Assembly (NCBI GenBank): GCA_963816745.1
Contig: CAWFLQ010000004.1
Location: 367,707-431,706 of the forward strand
Direction: 5' to 3'
Origin: VAZQ01 sp963816745
Lineage (GTDB): Bacteria > Pseudomonadota > Alphaproteobacteria > Rhizobiales > Xanthobacteraceae
DNA: 64,000 bases
In this document: in pieces, positions 38,767 to 47,617 of the stretch
Numbering within the stretch: position 1 is the stretch's first letter
Layout: the number at the start of each line of letters is the position of its first letter
Notes under the pieces: model-generated
Databases searched by the model: none
Told to the model about the DNA's origin: nothing
Seen by the model: only the letters and a program-made list of their open reading frames with translations
Position numbers and translations under genes: made by a program

Positions 38767-40245
38767 CTACTTGCCGTTACCGTCCAGCAGCCAGCCGAAT
38801 TTCTCGCGCGCCTTGCGCGCGACCTCGGGGCTCGGCGCGTTGGTGGCGGGAAACTTGTCGCGCCAGCGCCACGGCTTGCAGGCATCGATCAGCGCCACCG
38901 AATGGGTCATGTCCCCGGCGGCGCGGCGCTCCGGCGGCAGCGCCGGGTCGGCGCTCGAATCCCATGAGCCCGTGATGAACTGGATCAACTCCTTGGGATC
39001 GGTGCGCGTGAGCATCGCCCACAGCAGCTGGTCGAGGTTGGTGACGTCGACGTCGTCGTCGACCACCACGATGTATTTCGAGGCATAGGCCGAGGCGCCG
39101 CATTGCGCAGCGACGTGCGCGACCTGAACGGAATGGCCTGGATAGCGCTGGGTGATCGAGACGGCGTGCAGCATGCGCGCACCGCCGACCTCGTGGCACC
39201 ACACCTGCTGCACTCCGGGAACGCCGGCATTGGTGACGTTCTGCTTGATCGTCGCCGAGCGCATCACCGCGCGGTAGCGCGCCATCTCGTCCGGCCCGCC
39301 GCCCATGGGCGGCACGCCCAGCACGATCGGATCGTTGCGGTGGTAGATCGCCTTGATGTCGAGCACGGGAATCTGCCGCACACCGCCGGCGTAGTGGCCG
39401 GTCCACTCGCCGAACGGGCCTTCCGGGTGGGTGCGGTCGGGCGGCACGTAGCCTTCGAGCACGATCTCGGCATTGGCCGGAAACGGCAGCCCCGTCACCT
39501 TGCCCCGCACCATCTTCACCGGCCGGCCGCGCAAGCCGCCGACGAGGTCGAGCTCGAACACGCCATAGGGTGCTTCGAGCCCGCCGAAGAAGAAGGCGAT
39601 GGGATCGCCGCCGAGCACCATCGCGGCCGGCAGCGGCTCGCCGCGCGCGAACGACTTGTCGCGATGAATGCGGCCGTGATGGCCGGCCGCCATCACCATC
39701 CCGACGGTCTTCTTGTCGTGCACCTGCGCGCGGTAGGCGCCGGCATTGAGCCAGTTCTCCTCGGGATCGCGGGTGATGGTGTAGGTGCCGGTGCCGATAT
39801 ACTTGCCGCCGTCCTTCTCGTGCCATTTCGGCGCCGGGAACTTGGTGACGTCGACGTCGTCGCCCATCATGATGTTCTGGAGGATCGGGCCATCCTCGAC
39901 GATCTCGTGCGGCACGATACGCTGCTCTTTCAGGTATGCTTCACGATAAGCGTCGCTGAGCTCCCACTTGGTGAGGTGATCGGGAAAGCCGAGCGTCATG
40001 TTGCGGCGCGTGCCGGCGAACACGTTGAGCAGCAAACGAAAGCCTTTGGGGCAACCCGGGATGTCCTCGAACACGACGCAGGGGCCATGCTCCGCGCGCA
40101 GCACCGCTTCGGCGGCGAGCCCGATATCCTCCTCGCAATTCGCGCCCTTGACGGTGCGCACTTCGCCCAGGCGCTCGGCCATCGCGAGCCATTCGCGCAG
40201 ATCGTCGTAGCCGATGTTGCCGGCGAAATTGCTCTTGTCGACCAT
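38767..40245 (-). CDS. UbiD family decarboxylase
   Basis: This intact 492-residue prenyl-FMN-dependent (de)carboxylase has conserved parts HGPCVVFEDIPGCPKGFRLL, GTGTYTITRDPEENWLNAGA (prFMN contacts), VMAAGHHGRIHRDKSFARGE and the catalytic Glu-Arg region NAEIVLEGYVPPDRTHPEGP then FGEWTGHYAGG. It also has YIVVVDDDVDVTNLDQLLWA near the C-terminus. The family acts on phenolic, heteroaromatic or unsaturated acids. It differs clearly from the UbiD at 5230, so the two are not recent duplicates. No ubiX is in view. A cupin gene diverges from its start. Confidence 0.92.
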   Translation of the reverse strand: MVDKSNFAGNIGYDDLREWLAMAERLGEVRTVKGANCEEDIGLAAEAVLRAEHGPCVVFEDIPGCPKGFRLLLNVFAGTRRNMTLGFPDHLTKWELSDAYREAYLKEQRIVPHEIVEDGPILQNIMMGDDVDVTKFPAPKWHEKDGGKYIGTGTYTITRDPEENWLNAGAYRAQVHDKKTVGMVMAAGHHGRIHRDKSFARGEPLPAAMVLGGDPIAFFFGGLEAPYGVFELDLVGGLRGRPVKMVRGKVTGLPFPANAEIVLEGYVPPDRTHPEGPFGEWTGHYAGGVRQIPVLDIKAIYHRNDPIVLGVPPMGGGPDEMARYRAVMRSATIKQNVTNAGVPGVQQVWCHEVGGARMLHAVSITQRYPGHSVQVAHVAAQCGASAYASKYIVVVDDDVDVTNLDQLLWAMLTRTDPKELIQFITGSWDSSADPALPPERRAAGDMTHSVALIDACKPWRWRDKFPATNAPSPEVARKAREKFGWLLDGNGK

Positions 40246-40396
40246 TTGGACGTCAACCTCCCGTTATTTTGCGCGCGGACGCCGGTTATCATAATGTCTT
40301 CTCCGGACCGCGTCGCTGCTTGAATCCCGACTGCATGGACCATGCCGTCGGGGGCGCGTAAGCTCAACGAAAGCGGTCAAACGAGAGGAGGACACC

Positions 40397-40768
40397 ATGA
40401 TCGAGGCAGCAACGCTCGGCGCGCTTGCGTCACGCTTCATCGAGACCGAGTCGCTCCCGTGGATCGAGACCACGCCGGGCAACAAGATGAAGGTGATCTA
40501 TCATGATCCGGCGACCGACATGCTGACCATTCTGGCGAAGCTCGAGCCTGGCGCCGGCATTCCGGCGCACGTGCACGAGGATCTGGAGCAGACATTCGTG
40601 CTCGAAGGCTCGCTGGTCGATCAGGAAGGCGAATGCACCGCAGGCAATTTCGTCATCCGCGCCAAGGGCAGCCGCCACGCGCCGACGGCCCCCAACGGCT
40701 GCACCATGCTCGTGTTCTTCCTCAAGCCGACCGCGGCGCTCAAGAAGGCGCTGCTCGCACAGGCTTAG
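40397..40768 (+). CDS. Cupin domain-containing protein (ChrR-like)
   Basis: The 123-residue single-domain cupin has metal-binding motif 1 GAGIPAHVHEDLEQTFVLEG (His-x-His...Glu) and motif 2 GNFVIRAKGSRHAPTAPNGC. It resembles the C-terminal cupin of ChrR anti-sigma factors but lacks the N-terminal zinc anti-sigma domain. It is therefore more likely a small dioxygenase/isomerase or sensor. A strong GAGAGGAGG ribosome site precedes the start. It is divergent from the UbiD gene and may act on the same aromatic substrate. Confidence 0.87.
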   Translation: MIEAATLGALASRFIETESLPWIETTPGNKMKVIYHDPATDMLTILAKLEPGAGIPAHVHEDLEQTFVLEGSLVDQEGECTAGNFVIRAKGSRHAPTAPNGCTMLVFFLKPTAALKKALLAQA

Positions 40769-40809
40769 CGCGCCCTCTACGCCGGGCGGGCTTTTGCGTT
40801 TATCTCGCT

Positions 40810-41691
40810 TCAGCGAACGTCAGGGCCCGGCCGGGCGATGGCCTCCAAAGCGACCACGAGCGACGGTACATATTTCTTGTCGAACTCTTTGCGAACGAAG
40901 ATGCCGACCTTGAAACTTCCAAGCGGCGGGAGCGTGTCATCGTCGATCACAAAATTCGACGGAACCAATCGTCGTGTGAGTGGCAAGTAACCGAGACCGG
41001 CCGCAACGGCCGCCAGACGCGCGCCGAAATCGATCGCCGAGAAGACAACTTGATAGGATCGTTTGGCTCGTTTCAGTGCCTCGATCGCGATCTGATCCAC
41101 CCTTAGGACGTTTGGAGAGCCGATCAGCGGGACCGGCTCGTACGACTGAATGGCAAAATCAGGAGCTCTCACCCATCCGATTTCCTCCGTCCAGAAGCAT
41201 GCTGCATCCGCCGTGTCCTTTGCGTCGCAGTACACGAACACGATATCGAGGTATCCGAGACGAAAGATGCGCAACAAGTTCGGAGAATTGTCGCAACAGA
41301 TATGCAATTGCGCATCCGGCACCTTGGACCGAATCTCCTTGACGATGTCCGGCAGCAGGTTGGTCGCGAACAAGCTCGGAACGCCGACGCGAATGGCACG
41401 CAAACCGACATCTTCGCCGCATTCGAAGATGATCTGATCATTGATCGACAGCATCCGTTGGGCGGATCTTAAAATCTCCAAGCCGTCACGAGTAAGAGTG
41501 ATCCCGGACAGTGATCGGTCGATGATCGAGCTTCCGATAATGATCTCGAGCTTCTTGATCTGCTGACTAATGGCGGGTTCGGTGAGTTGGAGAACCTGAG
41601 CGGCCTTGGTGACGCTGCCGAGCTCGCAGACGGTAACGAGAGTTCGCAATAGATCGGTGGGGACGTTTGCTTTGAGGTTTTCACCGATCAT
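40810..41691 (-). CDS. LysR family transcriptional regulator
   Basis: This 293-residue protein has a winged HTH at residues 14-60 (TDLLRTLVTVCELGSVTKAA, LTEPAISQQIKKLEIIIGSS) and an effector domain with IRVGVPSLFATNLLPDIVKE, DIVFVYCDAKDTADA and LAAVAAGLGYLPLTRRLVPS. It is relatively Ile/Asp-rich and its DNA is less GC-biased than neighbouring genes, hinting at different ancestry. It lies downstream of the Bug receptor on the same strand. A palindrome upstream of its start is a possible autoregulatory site. Confidence 0.9.
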   Translation of the reverse strand: MIGENLKANVPTDLLRTLVTVCELGSVTKAAQVLQLTEPAISQQIKKLEIIIGSSIIDRSLSGITLTRDGLEILRSAQRMLSINDQIIFECGEDVGLRAIRVGVPSLFATNLLPDIVKEIRSKVPDAQLHICCDNSPNLLRIFRLGYLDIVFVYCDAKDTADAACFWTEEIGWVRAPDFAIQSYEPVPLIGSPNVLRVDQIAIEALKRAKRSYQVVFSAIDFGARLAAVAAGLGYLPLTRRLVPSNFVIDDDTLPPLGSFKVGIFVRKEFDKKYVPSLVVALEAIARPGPDVR

Positions 41692-41784
41692 TGTCCGCCT
41701 CTACATCGCAACCAAGTCGAACTGAACACCGGCTCGATCGTACGAGTGGAACAATTGGGAGCCGGTTTGCACACGCGTTCAAGC

Positions 41785-41801
41785 TTGCGCAAATCGCGCA
41801 A
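41785..41801. promoter_or_regulatory. LysR-type T-N11-A dyad TTGCGC-N5-GCGCAA
   Basis: TTGCGC-AAATC-GCGCAA is a perfect interrupted palindrome containing the T-N11-A pattern of LysR-type sites, 94 bp upstream of the LysR start. The position fits an autoregulatory recognition site. Confidence 0.5.
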
Positions 41802-41958
41802 ACTTGCCAGCGATAATGCGCTGCGTGGCTCGATATTATGCGCGAAGTCAGCGCGTCATGCCGGTTTCAGTAATGGACTATTACCGGTCTTTATGATTGC
41901 CCGGCTCAATCAAAAGCCGACGCGGTTTTCTCATCACTGAACGGGAACATAGTGCATT

Positions 41959-42924
41959 TCACTGCGGCTTCAGGTTGAGCTCTTTTGCCAGAGCGGAGTC
42001 CTTTGTGCGTTGGTTTCGGACGATCGCAGCGAATTCCTCCGGCGTGTCCAGGGTGGGAACCATCCCAAGCGCCAGGAAGCGCGCCTTGGTGTCCTGATCC
42101 TCCTGCGCGGCCGCCAATGCCGCGCGAATTTTGTCCACGATCGGCTTGGGCGTTTTGGCCGGAGCAAAGAGGCCGTGCCAAAGCTCGAAGTCGTATCCGG
42201 GCACGCCTCCCTCTGCGATGGTTGGAATGTCCGGTGCCAGGATCGAGCGCTTGGCGGTCGAGACGCCGAGGATGCGCAAGCCTTCGTTCCTCCGCGACAG
42301 AGCGTCCGGAGCTGCAAGCAAGCCGAACTGGAGCTCGCCGCTCAGCGTGTCGGTGACCTGTCCCGCCGAGCCGCGGTAGGGGATATCCACGAAGTTGGCG
42401 CCTGCCATCTTGTTGAACAAGACAGTTGCCATGTAGGTCACCGTTCCGAGACCGGGATGCCCGTAGCGGATTGTCTGGTTCGGGTCTTTGCCCGCAGCGA
42501 TCAGTTCGCCGACCGTTTTCAATTTCGAGCTCTCGGGTACGACCAAAAAGAACGGCGAGGCCATTACGCGGGAGATCGGCTGGAACGCCGTCTCGACGTC
42601 GTAAGAGATCGGTGCGTTGAGCGCGTTCGTTACCGGCGCGGATACGGTCGTAAAAATCGTGTAACCGTCGGGTGGCGCGTTGGCCACGAATGCCGCGCCA
42701 AGAAATCCGTTCGCTCCGGGCTTGTTGTCGATGATGATCTTTTGGCCGAGTTGTTGAGACATCACCCGCTCGATCAGACGGGCCACGATGTCGATACCGC
42801 CGCCCGCCGGAGCAGCGACGACGAGCTTTATGATCCTTGATGGGTACTCGTCAGCGGCGACGAGGCTACACGCACTGGTGAGCATGGCAGCCGCCAGCAA
42901 CGCTCTCGATGCGACACTCTTCAT
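41959..42924 (-). CDS. Bug-family tripartite tricarboxylate transporter substrate-binding protein
   Basis: The intact 321-residue periplasmic receptor has a signal peptide MKSVASRALLAAAMLTSACS ending near SLVAADEYPS. The TctC core is IKLVVAAPAGGGIDIVARLI, IIDNKPGANGFLGAAFVANA, PPDGYTIFTTVSAPVTNALN, GLGTVTYMATVLFNKMAGAN and DIPTIAEGGVPGYDFELWHG. The second of two in-frame Met codons was chosen because GGAG lies upstream of it and it starts a proper signal peptide. It is divergent from the TAXI-type gene and upstream of a LysR gene that may control it. No TctAB permease is present. Confidence 0.92.
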   Translation of the reverse strand: MKSVASRALLAAAMLTSACSLVAADEYPSRIIKLVVAAPAGGGIDIVARLIERVMSQQLGQKIIIDNKPGANGFLGAAFVANAPPDGYTIFTTVSAPVTNALNAPISYDVETAFQPISRVMASPFFLVVPESSKLKTVGELIAAGKDPNQTIRYGHPGLGTVTYMATVLFNKMAGANFVDIPYRGSAGQVTDTLSGELQFGLLAAPDALSRRNEGLRILGVSTAKRSILAPDIPTIAEGGVPGYDFELWHGLFAPAKTPKPIVDKIRAALAAAQEDQDTKARFLALGMVPTLDTPEEFAAIVRNQRTKDSALAKELNLKPQ

Positions 42925-43097
42925 CAGTGACAACTCCATCTCGCGCTTGACCGATCCGCCCCCCGGCAGCTAACCAAGTCGGCCGACAGTATAATAGCTC
43001 GCGGATGTATCTTCACGTGCATTTGGTTGCTTATTGGTTTCCCTACCACCGATTGAGGGAAGCCGCCCCGCAGGATGTCCGGTAAGGATAAGCAGGG

Positions 43098-43994
43098 ATG
43101 CCCATTCGGATCGGTACCGGCGAACATGGCGGCACGTTTTACACGCAAGGGCTTGCGCTGAGGAGCGTGCTCGAGCGAGCTCCACGAATTCCCGCGATCG
43201 AAGTTGTCGAATCGCCCCTGGGCATGAGCATCGAAAACGCCATCCGTCTGGACGCCGGCGAGATAGACTTCGCCTTCATATCGGCGCCATGGGTTGCGGC
43301 CGCAAGGAAAGGCCGGCCGCCTTTCACCCGCTCGATCGACCTGCGTGTTGTGGCGCCGATGAATCTCGGCCCGAATTTCTTCATTGCGCGGGCGGATTCG
43401 CAACTGCGAAGGGTCTCCGATCTGCGCGGCAAAAAAGTCGCCGTCGGTGCGCAGAATGGTGGCATGGCCCCGCATGCGGAGGCTGTCTTTTTGGCGCTTG
43501 GAATTGGCGCTGGCGATCTGGAGCGGGTCTATGTCGACTTCGCCGGGGGCGCCGATATGCTGGCTGCTGGAGAAGTCAACGCACAATTTCAATGCCCTAT
43601 TCCGAACCGCGTCATAAACGAGCTCAGCGAGCGCGTTCACCTGCGCGTCCTTACCTATGATCCCGCGGACTTGGATGCGGCTCTGAAATCGATCCCCCAC
43701 GATCGCTGTGTCACGATGCGAAAAGGCTCGTTTCGCGGCGTTGACGAAGACGTGCTGCAGCTTGGGGTGCTGAACCTATTGGTGACTCACGCGCGCACCG
43801 ATCCCGTCACGGTACAGAATGTCGTGGGGGCGATCATCTCCGCGGAAAGCGAGCTTGGGCGGCTTGACCCGCTGTTCGCGGGACTTGGCGAGCTACTCGA
43901 GATGCTGAGGATCCCAAATCGGGCGGGACTGGAATTCGACGACGTGGAACTTCACGCTGGCGCGGTCCGCGCCTATAAGGAGACGAACCGCTGA
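43098..43994 (+). CDS. TAXI family TRAP-type solute-binding protein lacking a signal peptide
   Basis: The 298-residue protein matches the TAXI family: PIRIGTGEHGGTFYTQGLAL at the very N-terminus, then DFAFISAPWVAAARKGRPPF, SDLRGKKVAVGAQNGGMAPH, AEAVFLALGIGAGDLERVYV and VNAQFQCPIPNRVINELSE. Normal TAXI proteins start with an export signal. Here the binding domain begins at residue 2, and an in-frame TAA 9 bp upstream of the ATG rules out a longer start in this frame. It is probably cytosolic, or the signal is lost. No TRAP membrane genes are near. Confidence 0.85.
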   Translation: MPIRIGTGEHGGTFYTQGLALRSVLERAPRIPAIEVVESPLGMSIENAIRLDAGEIDFAFISAPWVAAARKGRPPFTRSIDLRVVAPMNLGPNFFIARADSQLRRVSDLRGKKVAVGAQNGGMAPHAEAVFLALGIGAGDLERVYVDFAGGADMLAAGEVNAQFQCPIPNRVINELSERVHLRVLTYDPADLDAALKSIPHDRCVTMRKGSFRGVDEDVLQLGVLNLLVTHARTDPVTVQNVVGAIISAESELGRLDPLFAGLGELLEMLRIPNRAGLEFDDVELHAGAVRAYKETNR

Positions 43995-44047
43995 CGTAGG
44001 ATTTCGCGAGGCTACTTTTAGGGCCGCGAGGAGAGCCGAGGGAAGCA

Positions 44048-44464
44048 ATGGCAAATCTGGATCGTCCCGCCATCGTCGAGCTGCTCGGCCGGCTCGGCGA
44101 GGACAACGAGCAAGCGGTCGTGCAGGCCGCGCGCGAGTTGCATGCAATAGTCGCCCAGTCCGGTTTGAGCTGGGACGATCTGCTGCGCCCGGAATCGGAG
44201 ATTGGCGGCACTGACGCGGACCGCGACGAAGTAGCTCCAGACGCCATGTCGGATGCCGAGCCGTCGTCAGCACCGGCGGGCGACCTTGCCGCCGCCGACA
44301 AGGCCGAGGCCGCGAGGATCATCGACCGTCTGCTCGCGCGCAAGAACCTCTCGAGCACCCTGCGGGAGGACCTCGCCGACATCAAGACCACGATTGTCGA
44401 CGGCACCTTCGACGCGACGGACAGCCGCTACATCCGCGCCCTCGCCAAGCGTCTCGGCACCTGA
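44048..44464 (+). CDS. Hypothetical acidic protein, 138 residues
   Basis: I do not recognise a named family. The protein has two predicted helical ends: MANLDRPAIVELLGRLGEDN, then VQAARELHAIVAQSGLSWDD, with LLARKNLSSTLREDLADIKT and YIRALAKRLGT at the C-terminus. They flank a low-complexity acidic Ala/Asp/Ser linker (residues about 57-85). The first helix pattern (vqaAr.lh..v..sGlsWddLl) resembles short proteins common in Bradyrhizobium. It lies between the TAXI gene and an ABC receptor gene, all on the plus strand, with no membrane or signal segment. Confidence 0.75.
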   Translation: MANLDRPAIVELLGRLGEDNEQAVVQAARELHAIVAQSGLSWDDLLRPESEIGGTDADRDEVAPDAMSDAEPSSAPAGDLAAADKAEAARIIDRLLARKNLSSTLREDLADIKTTIVDGTFDATDSRYIRALAKRLGT

Positions 44465-44579
44465 ACGCGCGCCGCGGCTTGCATCGATTGATGCTGCCGA
44501 GGAATGGCGCTAAGACTGAATTTGCGCGTCCGATCGTCGGCACACCTGAGAATATCGCCGGACCTCGGGAGGAAAGTTC

Positions 44580-45551
44580 ATGTTCCATAGGGTGAGGCAC
44601 GGCATCGCCGTCGGCGTGCTGGCGGCGATCGTGGTATCGCCGGTCGGCGCGGCCCACGCACTCGACAAGGTTCGCCTCGGCAAGGCCGTTCCCAATTCTT
44701 TCGCCTTCAGCGCCGCCGAGGTCGGGACCGAAGCCAGGATCTTCAAAGAGGAGGGCCTCGAGGTCGAGGTGACGGCGTTCCGCGGCGACGCGCAGCTCCA
44801 GCAGGGACTCACCGCCGGCAGCCTCGAGGTCGGTCTCGGCTCGGGCCCGGGCCTGGGCTTCCGCGCCAAGGGCGCGCTGTCGGTCGGCGTCGCCGCGATG
44901 TACGGGGCGCCGGCGAATCTCGCGCTCGCGCTGCCCTACGACACGCCGGTCAAGACCGTCGCCGATCTCAAGGGCAAGCGCATCGGCGTCACCACCGCCG
45001 GCTCGCTCACGGATTGGCTGGTGCGCGAACTGTCGCGCCAGCAAGGCTGGGGCAGCGACGGCATCAAGATCATGGCGCTCGGCCAGATGCAGGCGCGGCT
45101 CGCCGCCATCCAGCGCGGCGAGCTCGACGGCATGGTGATCGAGGCGGCGACCGGCTACGAGCTGGAGGAGGCGGGCAAGGCCAGGAATTTCATGTTGTTC
45201 GGCGACATCGCGAAGGATTTCTATACCCACGTGATCTTCTCGACCGACGACGTGGTCAACAACCGGCCCGAGTTGCTGCGGCGTTTCCTGCGCGGCTGGT
45301 TCCGCAGCGTCGCCTTCATGAAGGCGAACAAGGATTTCGTCGTGAAGGTCTCGTCCAAGGTGGTGGACGTCAAGCCGAGCGTCGCCGCGCGGATCTACGA
45401 CGCGCAGATGGCGGGCTTCTCGCTGGACGGCGCCTGGGATCCGGTTGCCATCGACGCGATCAGGCATTCGCTCAAGGAGCTCGGTATCCTTCCCGTCGTG
45501 CCGGAGGCGAAGACGATCTACAACGACAAATTCGTTCCGGTGAAGTTCTGA
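44580..45551 (+). CDS. ABC transporter substrate-binding protein (NMT1/SsuA-like)
   Basis: The intact 323-residue periplasmic receptor has a signal peptide (RHGIAVGVLAAIVVSPVGAA, cleavage near AHA). The core includes FSAAEVGTEARIFKEEGLEV, LEVGLGSGPGLGFRAKGALS, VADLKGKRIGVTTAGSLTDW and VIFSTDDVVNNRPELLRRFL. A GGGAGGA-like site precedes the ATG. It is 16 bp upstream of hyuA, making it first in a run with HyuAB and two M24-like proteins. The ligand may be the cyclic amide or ureide those enzymes act on. No permease or ATPase genes are adjacent. Confidence 0.9.
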   Translation: MFHRVRHGIAVGVLAAIVVSPVGAAHALDKVRLGKAVPNSFAFSAAEVGTEARIFKEEGLEVEVTAFRGDAQLQQGLTAGSLEVGLGSGPGLGFRAKGALSVGVAAMYGAPANLALALPYDTPVKTVADLKGKRIGVTTAGSLTDWLVRELSRQQGWGSDGIKIMALGQMQARLAAIQRGELDGMVIEAATGYELEEAGKARNFMLFGDIAKDFYTHVIFSTDDVVNNRPELLRRFLRGWFRSVAFMKANKDFVVKVSSKVVDVKPSVAARIYDAQMAGFSLDGAWDPVAIDAIRHSLKELGILPVVPEAKTIYNDKFVPVKF

Positions 45552-45567
45552 CGGGGTTGCGTGCTTC

Positions 45568-47617
45568 TTGAGTATCGTCGGCATCGACATCGGCGGAACG
45601 TTCACCGACCTCGTCGGCTACCAGGACGGCGCGATCGTCACGTCGAAATGCTCGACCGTGCCGGCCGATCCGACCGAAGGCGCCGCGCAGGCCTTGCGCA
45701 TCGCCGGCTGCGACGTCGCGGCGATGCAGGAGCTGCTGCACGGGTCGACCATCGCCATCAATACCGTGCTGGAGAAAAGCGGCGCGCGGACCGCGCTGAT
45801 CACCACCGCGGGCTTCCGCGACGTCTATGCCATCGGGCGCGGCAACCGTCCGGATGCGTTCAATCTCTTCTTCCATCGTCCGCGGCCGTTGGTCCCGCGC
45901 GAGCTGACGTTCGAGGTGCCTGAGCGCATGAACGCAGCGGGCGAGGTGCTCGTCGCGCTCGATTCCGCGGCGGTCGAGAAGCTCGGTCGCGAGCTCGCGG
46001 CGCTCGGAATCGAGGCTGTCGCGGTCTGCTTTCTGCATTCCTACGCCAATCCGGTGCACGAGATCGCCGCGGGCGATGTGCTGCGGCGGCATTTCCCTGA
46101 CCTGTTCGTGACGCTGAGCCACGAAATCCTGCGCGAGTTCCGCGAATACGAGCGCACGTCCACCACCGTGCTCAACGCCTTCGTCGGTCCCCGCGTCAGC
46201 AACTATCTCGGCCGGCTCGAGAGCTTCGCGCAGGGGGCGCGCTTTGCCGGCAAGATCGCGATCATGCGCTCGAACGGCGGCACCATGTCGATCGGCCAGG
46301 CACGTCGCGAGCCGGTGGCGATGATGGAGTCGGGCCCGGTCGCCGGCATGATCGGCGCCGGACGGCTGGCGAGCCTCCTCGGCATCGAGCGCGCGATCGG
46401 CTTCGACATGGGCGGCACCACGGCGAAGTGCACGCTGATCACGTCGGGCGTCGCGCCGATCGAGGAGGGCTACGTGATCGGCGACGAATTCACCGGCCAG
46501 CCCATGCAACTGCCGGTGGTCGACATCGTCGAGGTCGGCGCCGGCGGCGGCTCGCTCGCCTGGTGCGACGGCGGCGGCGCGCTGCATGTCGGTCCGGTGA
46601 GCGCGGGCGCCGATCCCGGCCCCGCCTGCTACGGCCGCGGCGGCACTGCGCCAGCGGTGACCGATGCCGACCTGGTGCTGGGCCGGCTCAACGGCGAGCG
46701 CTTCCTCGGCGGCCACATGACGCTCGATCGCAAGCTCGCGGTCACTGCCGTCGGCACGATCGGAGCAAAGCTCGGCCTCGATACCGTGACGACCGCGCTC
46801 GGCATCACGACCATCGCGGACGGCGCCATGTCGCTCGCGGTGCGCGCGGTCTCGGTCAACCGCGGCATCGATCCGCGCGACACCGCGCTGATCGCCTTCG
46901 GCGGCGCCGGCCCGCTCCACGCCGTCGCGATCGCACGCGAGATTTCGATCCCGCGCGTGGTCATCCCAAAGCTGCCCGGGAATTTCTCCGCGCTCGGCAT
47001 GCTGATGGCGGAATGGCGCCACGACTTCGTCCGCACGCTGGTCGGCGAGCTCGGGGCGATCAAGCAGGCCGACGCGGCGCGCGCCTTCGCGGAGCTGCGC
47101 GCCGCCGGCGAGGAAGCGCTTGCGCGCGACCATCTCTCTCGCGGCCGCTTCGACTTCGCCGCCGACCTGCGCTATCGCGGACAGGAGCACACGATCGCGA
47201 TTCCCGTCAGCGGCGCCGACGATCTCGCCGGCAACACCGAAGCCACCCGCGCTCGCTTCGACGAGCAGCACGATCGTCGCTACGGCCATGCCGCGCCCGA
47301 CCAGTCGATCGAGATCGTCAACCTGCGCCTCGTGGTCACCGTGCCGCGCATGGACGACGTGATCGCGCGCTGGCTGTCGGAGCCTTGGCGGCCGAGCGAG
47401 TCGATGCCCGAGCAGCGCCGCCCGGTCGTGTTCGACGATCCCGGGCGGCCGATCGAAGCGCGCATCCTGTGGCGGCCGGGGCTCGCGGCCGGCACCGAGA
47501 TCGTCGGGCCCGCCGTGATCGAGGAGCCGAATTCCACCACGCTCATCGGCCCCGGCGACCAGCGCGAAAGTGGACGGCAGCGGGCATATCATCGTGACGT
47601 TGGCGGAGCGGGAATGA
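45568..47617 (+). CDS. hyuA: Hydantoinase/oxoprolinase HyuA family subunit (1 frame break at end)
   Basis: This protein of about 682 residues of the ATP-dependent N-methylhydantoinase A/5-oxoprolinase A family has ASKHA-type phosphate loops: SIVGIDIGGTFTDLVGYQDG at the N-terminus and IGFDMGGTTAKCTLITSGVA mid-protein, plus GGGSLAWCDGGGALHVGPVS and GADPGPACYGRGGTAPAVTD. It should phosphorylate or activate a cyclic amide, acting with HyuB. A TTG start is used. One extra base near 47567 removes the true C-terminus (AKVDGSGHIIVTLAERE) and joins this frame to hyuB; with the base removed the TGA overlaps the hyuB ATG. Confidence 0.9.
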
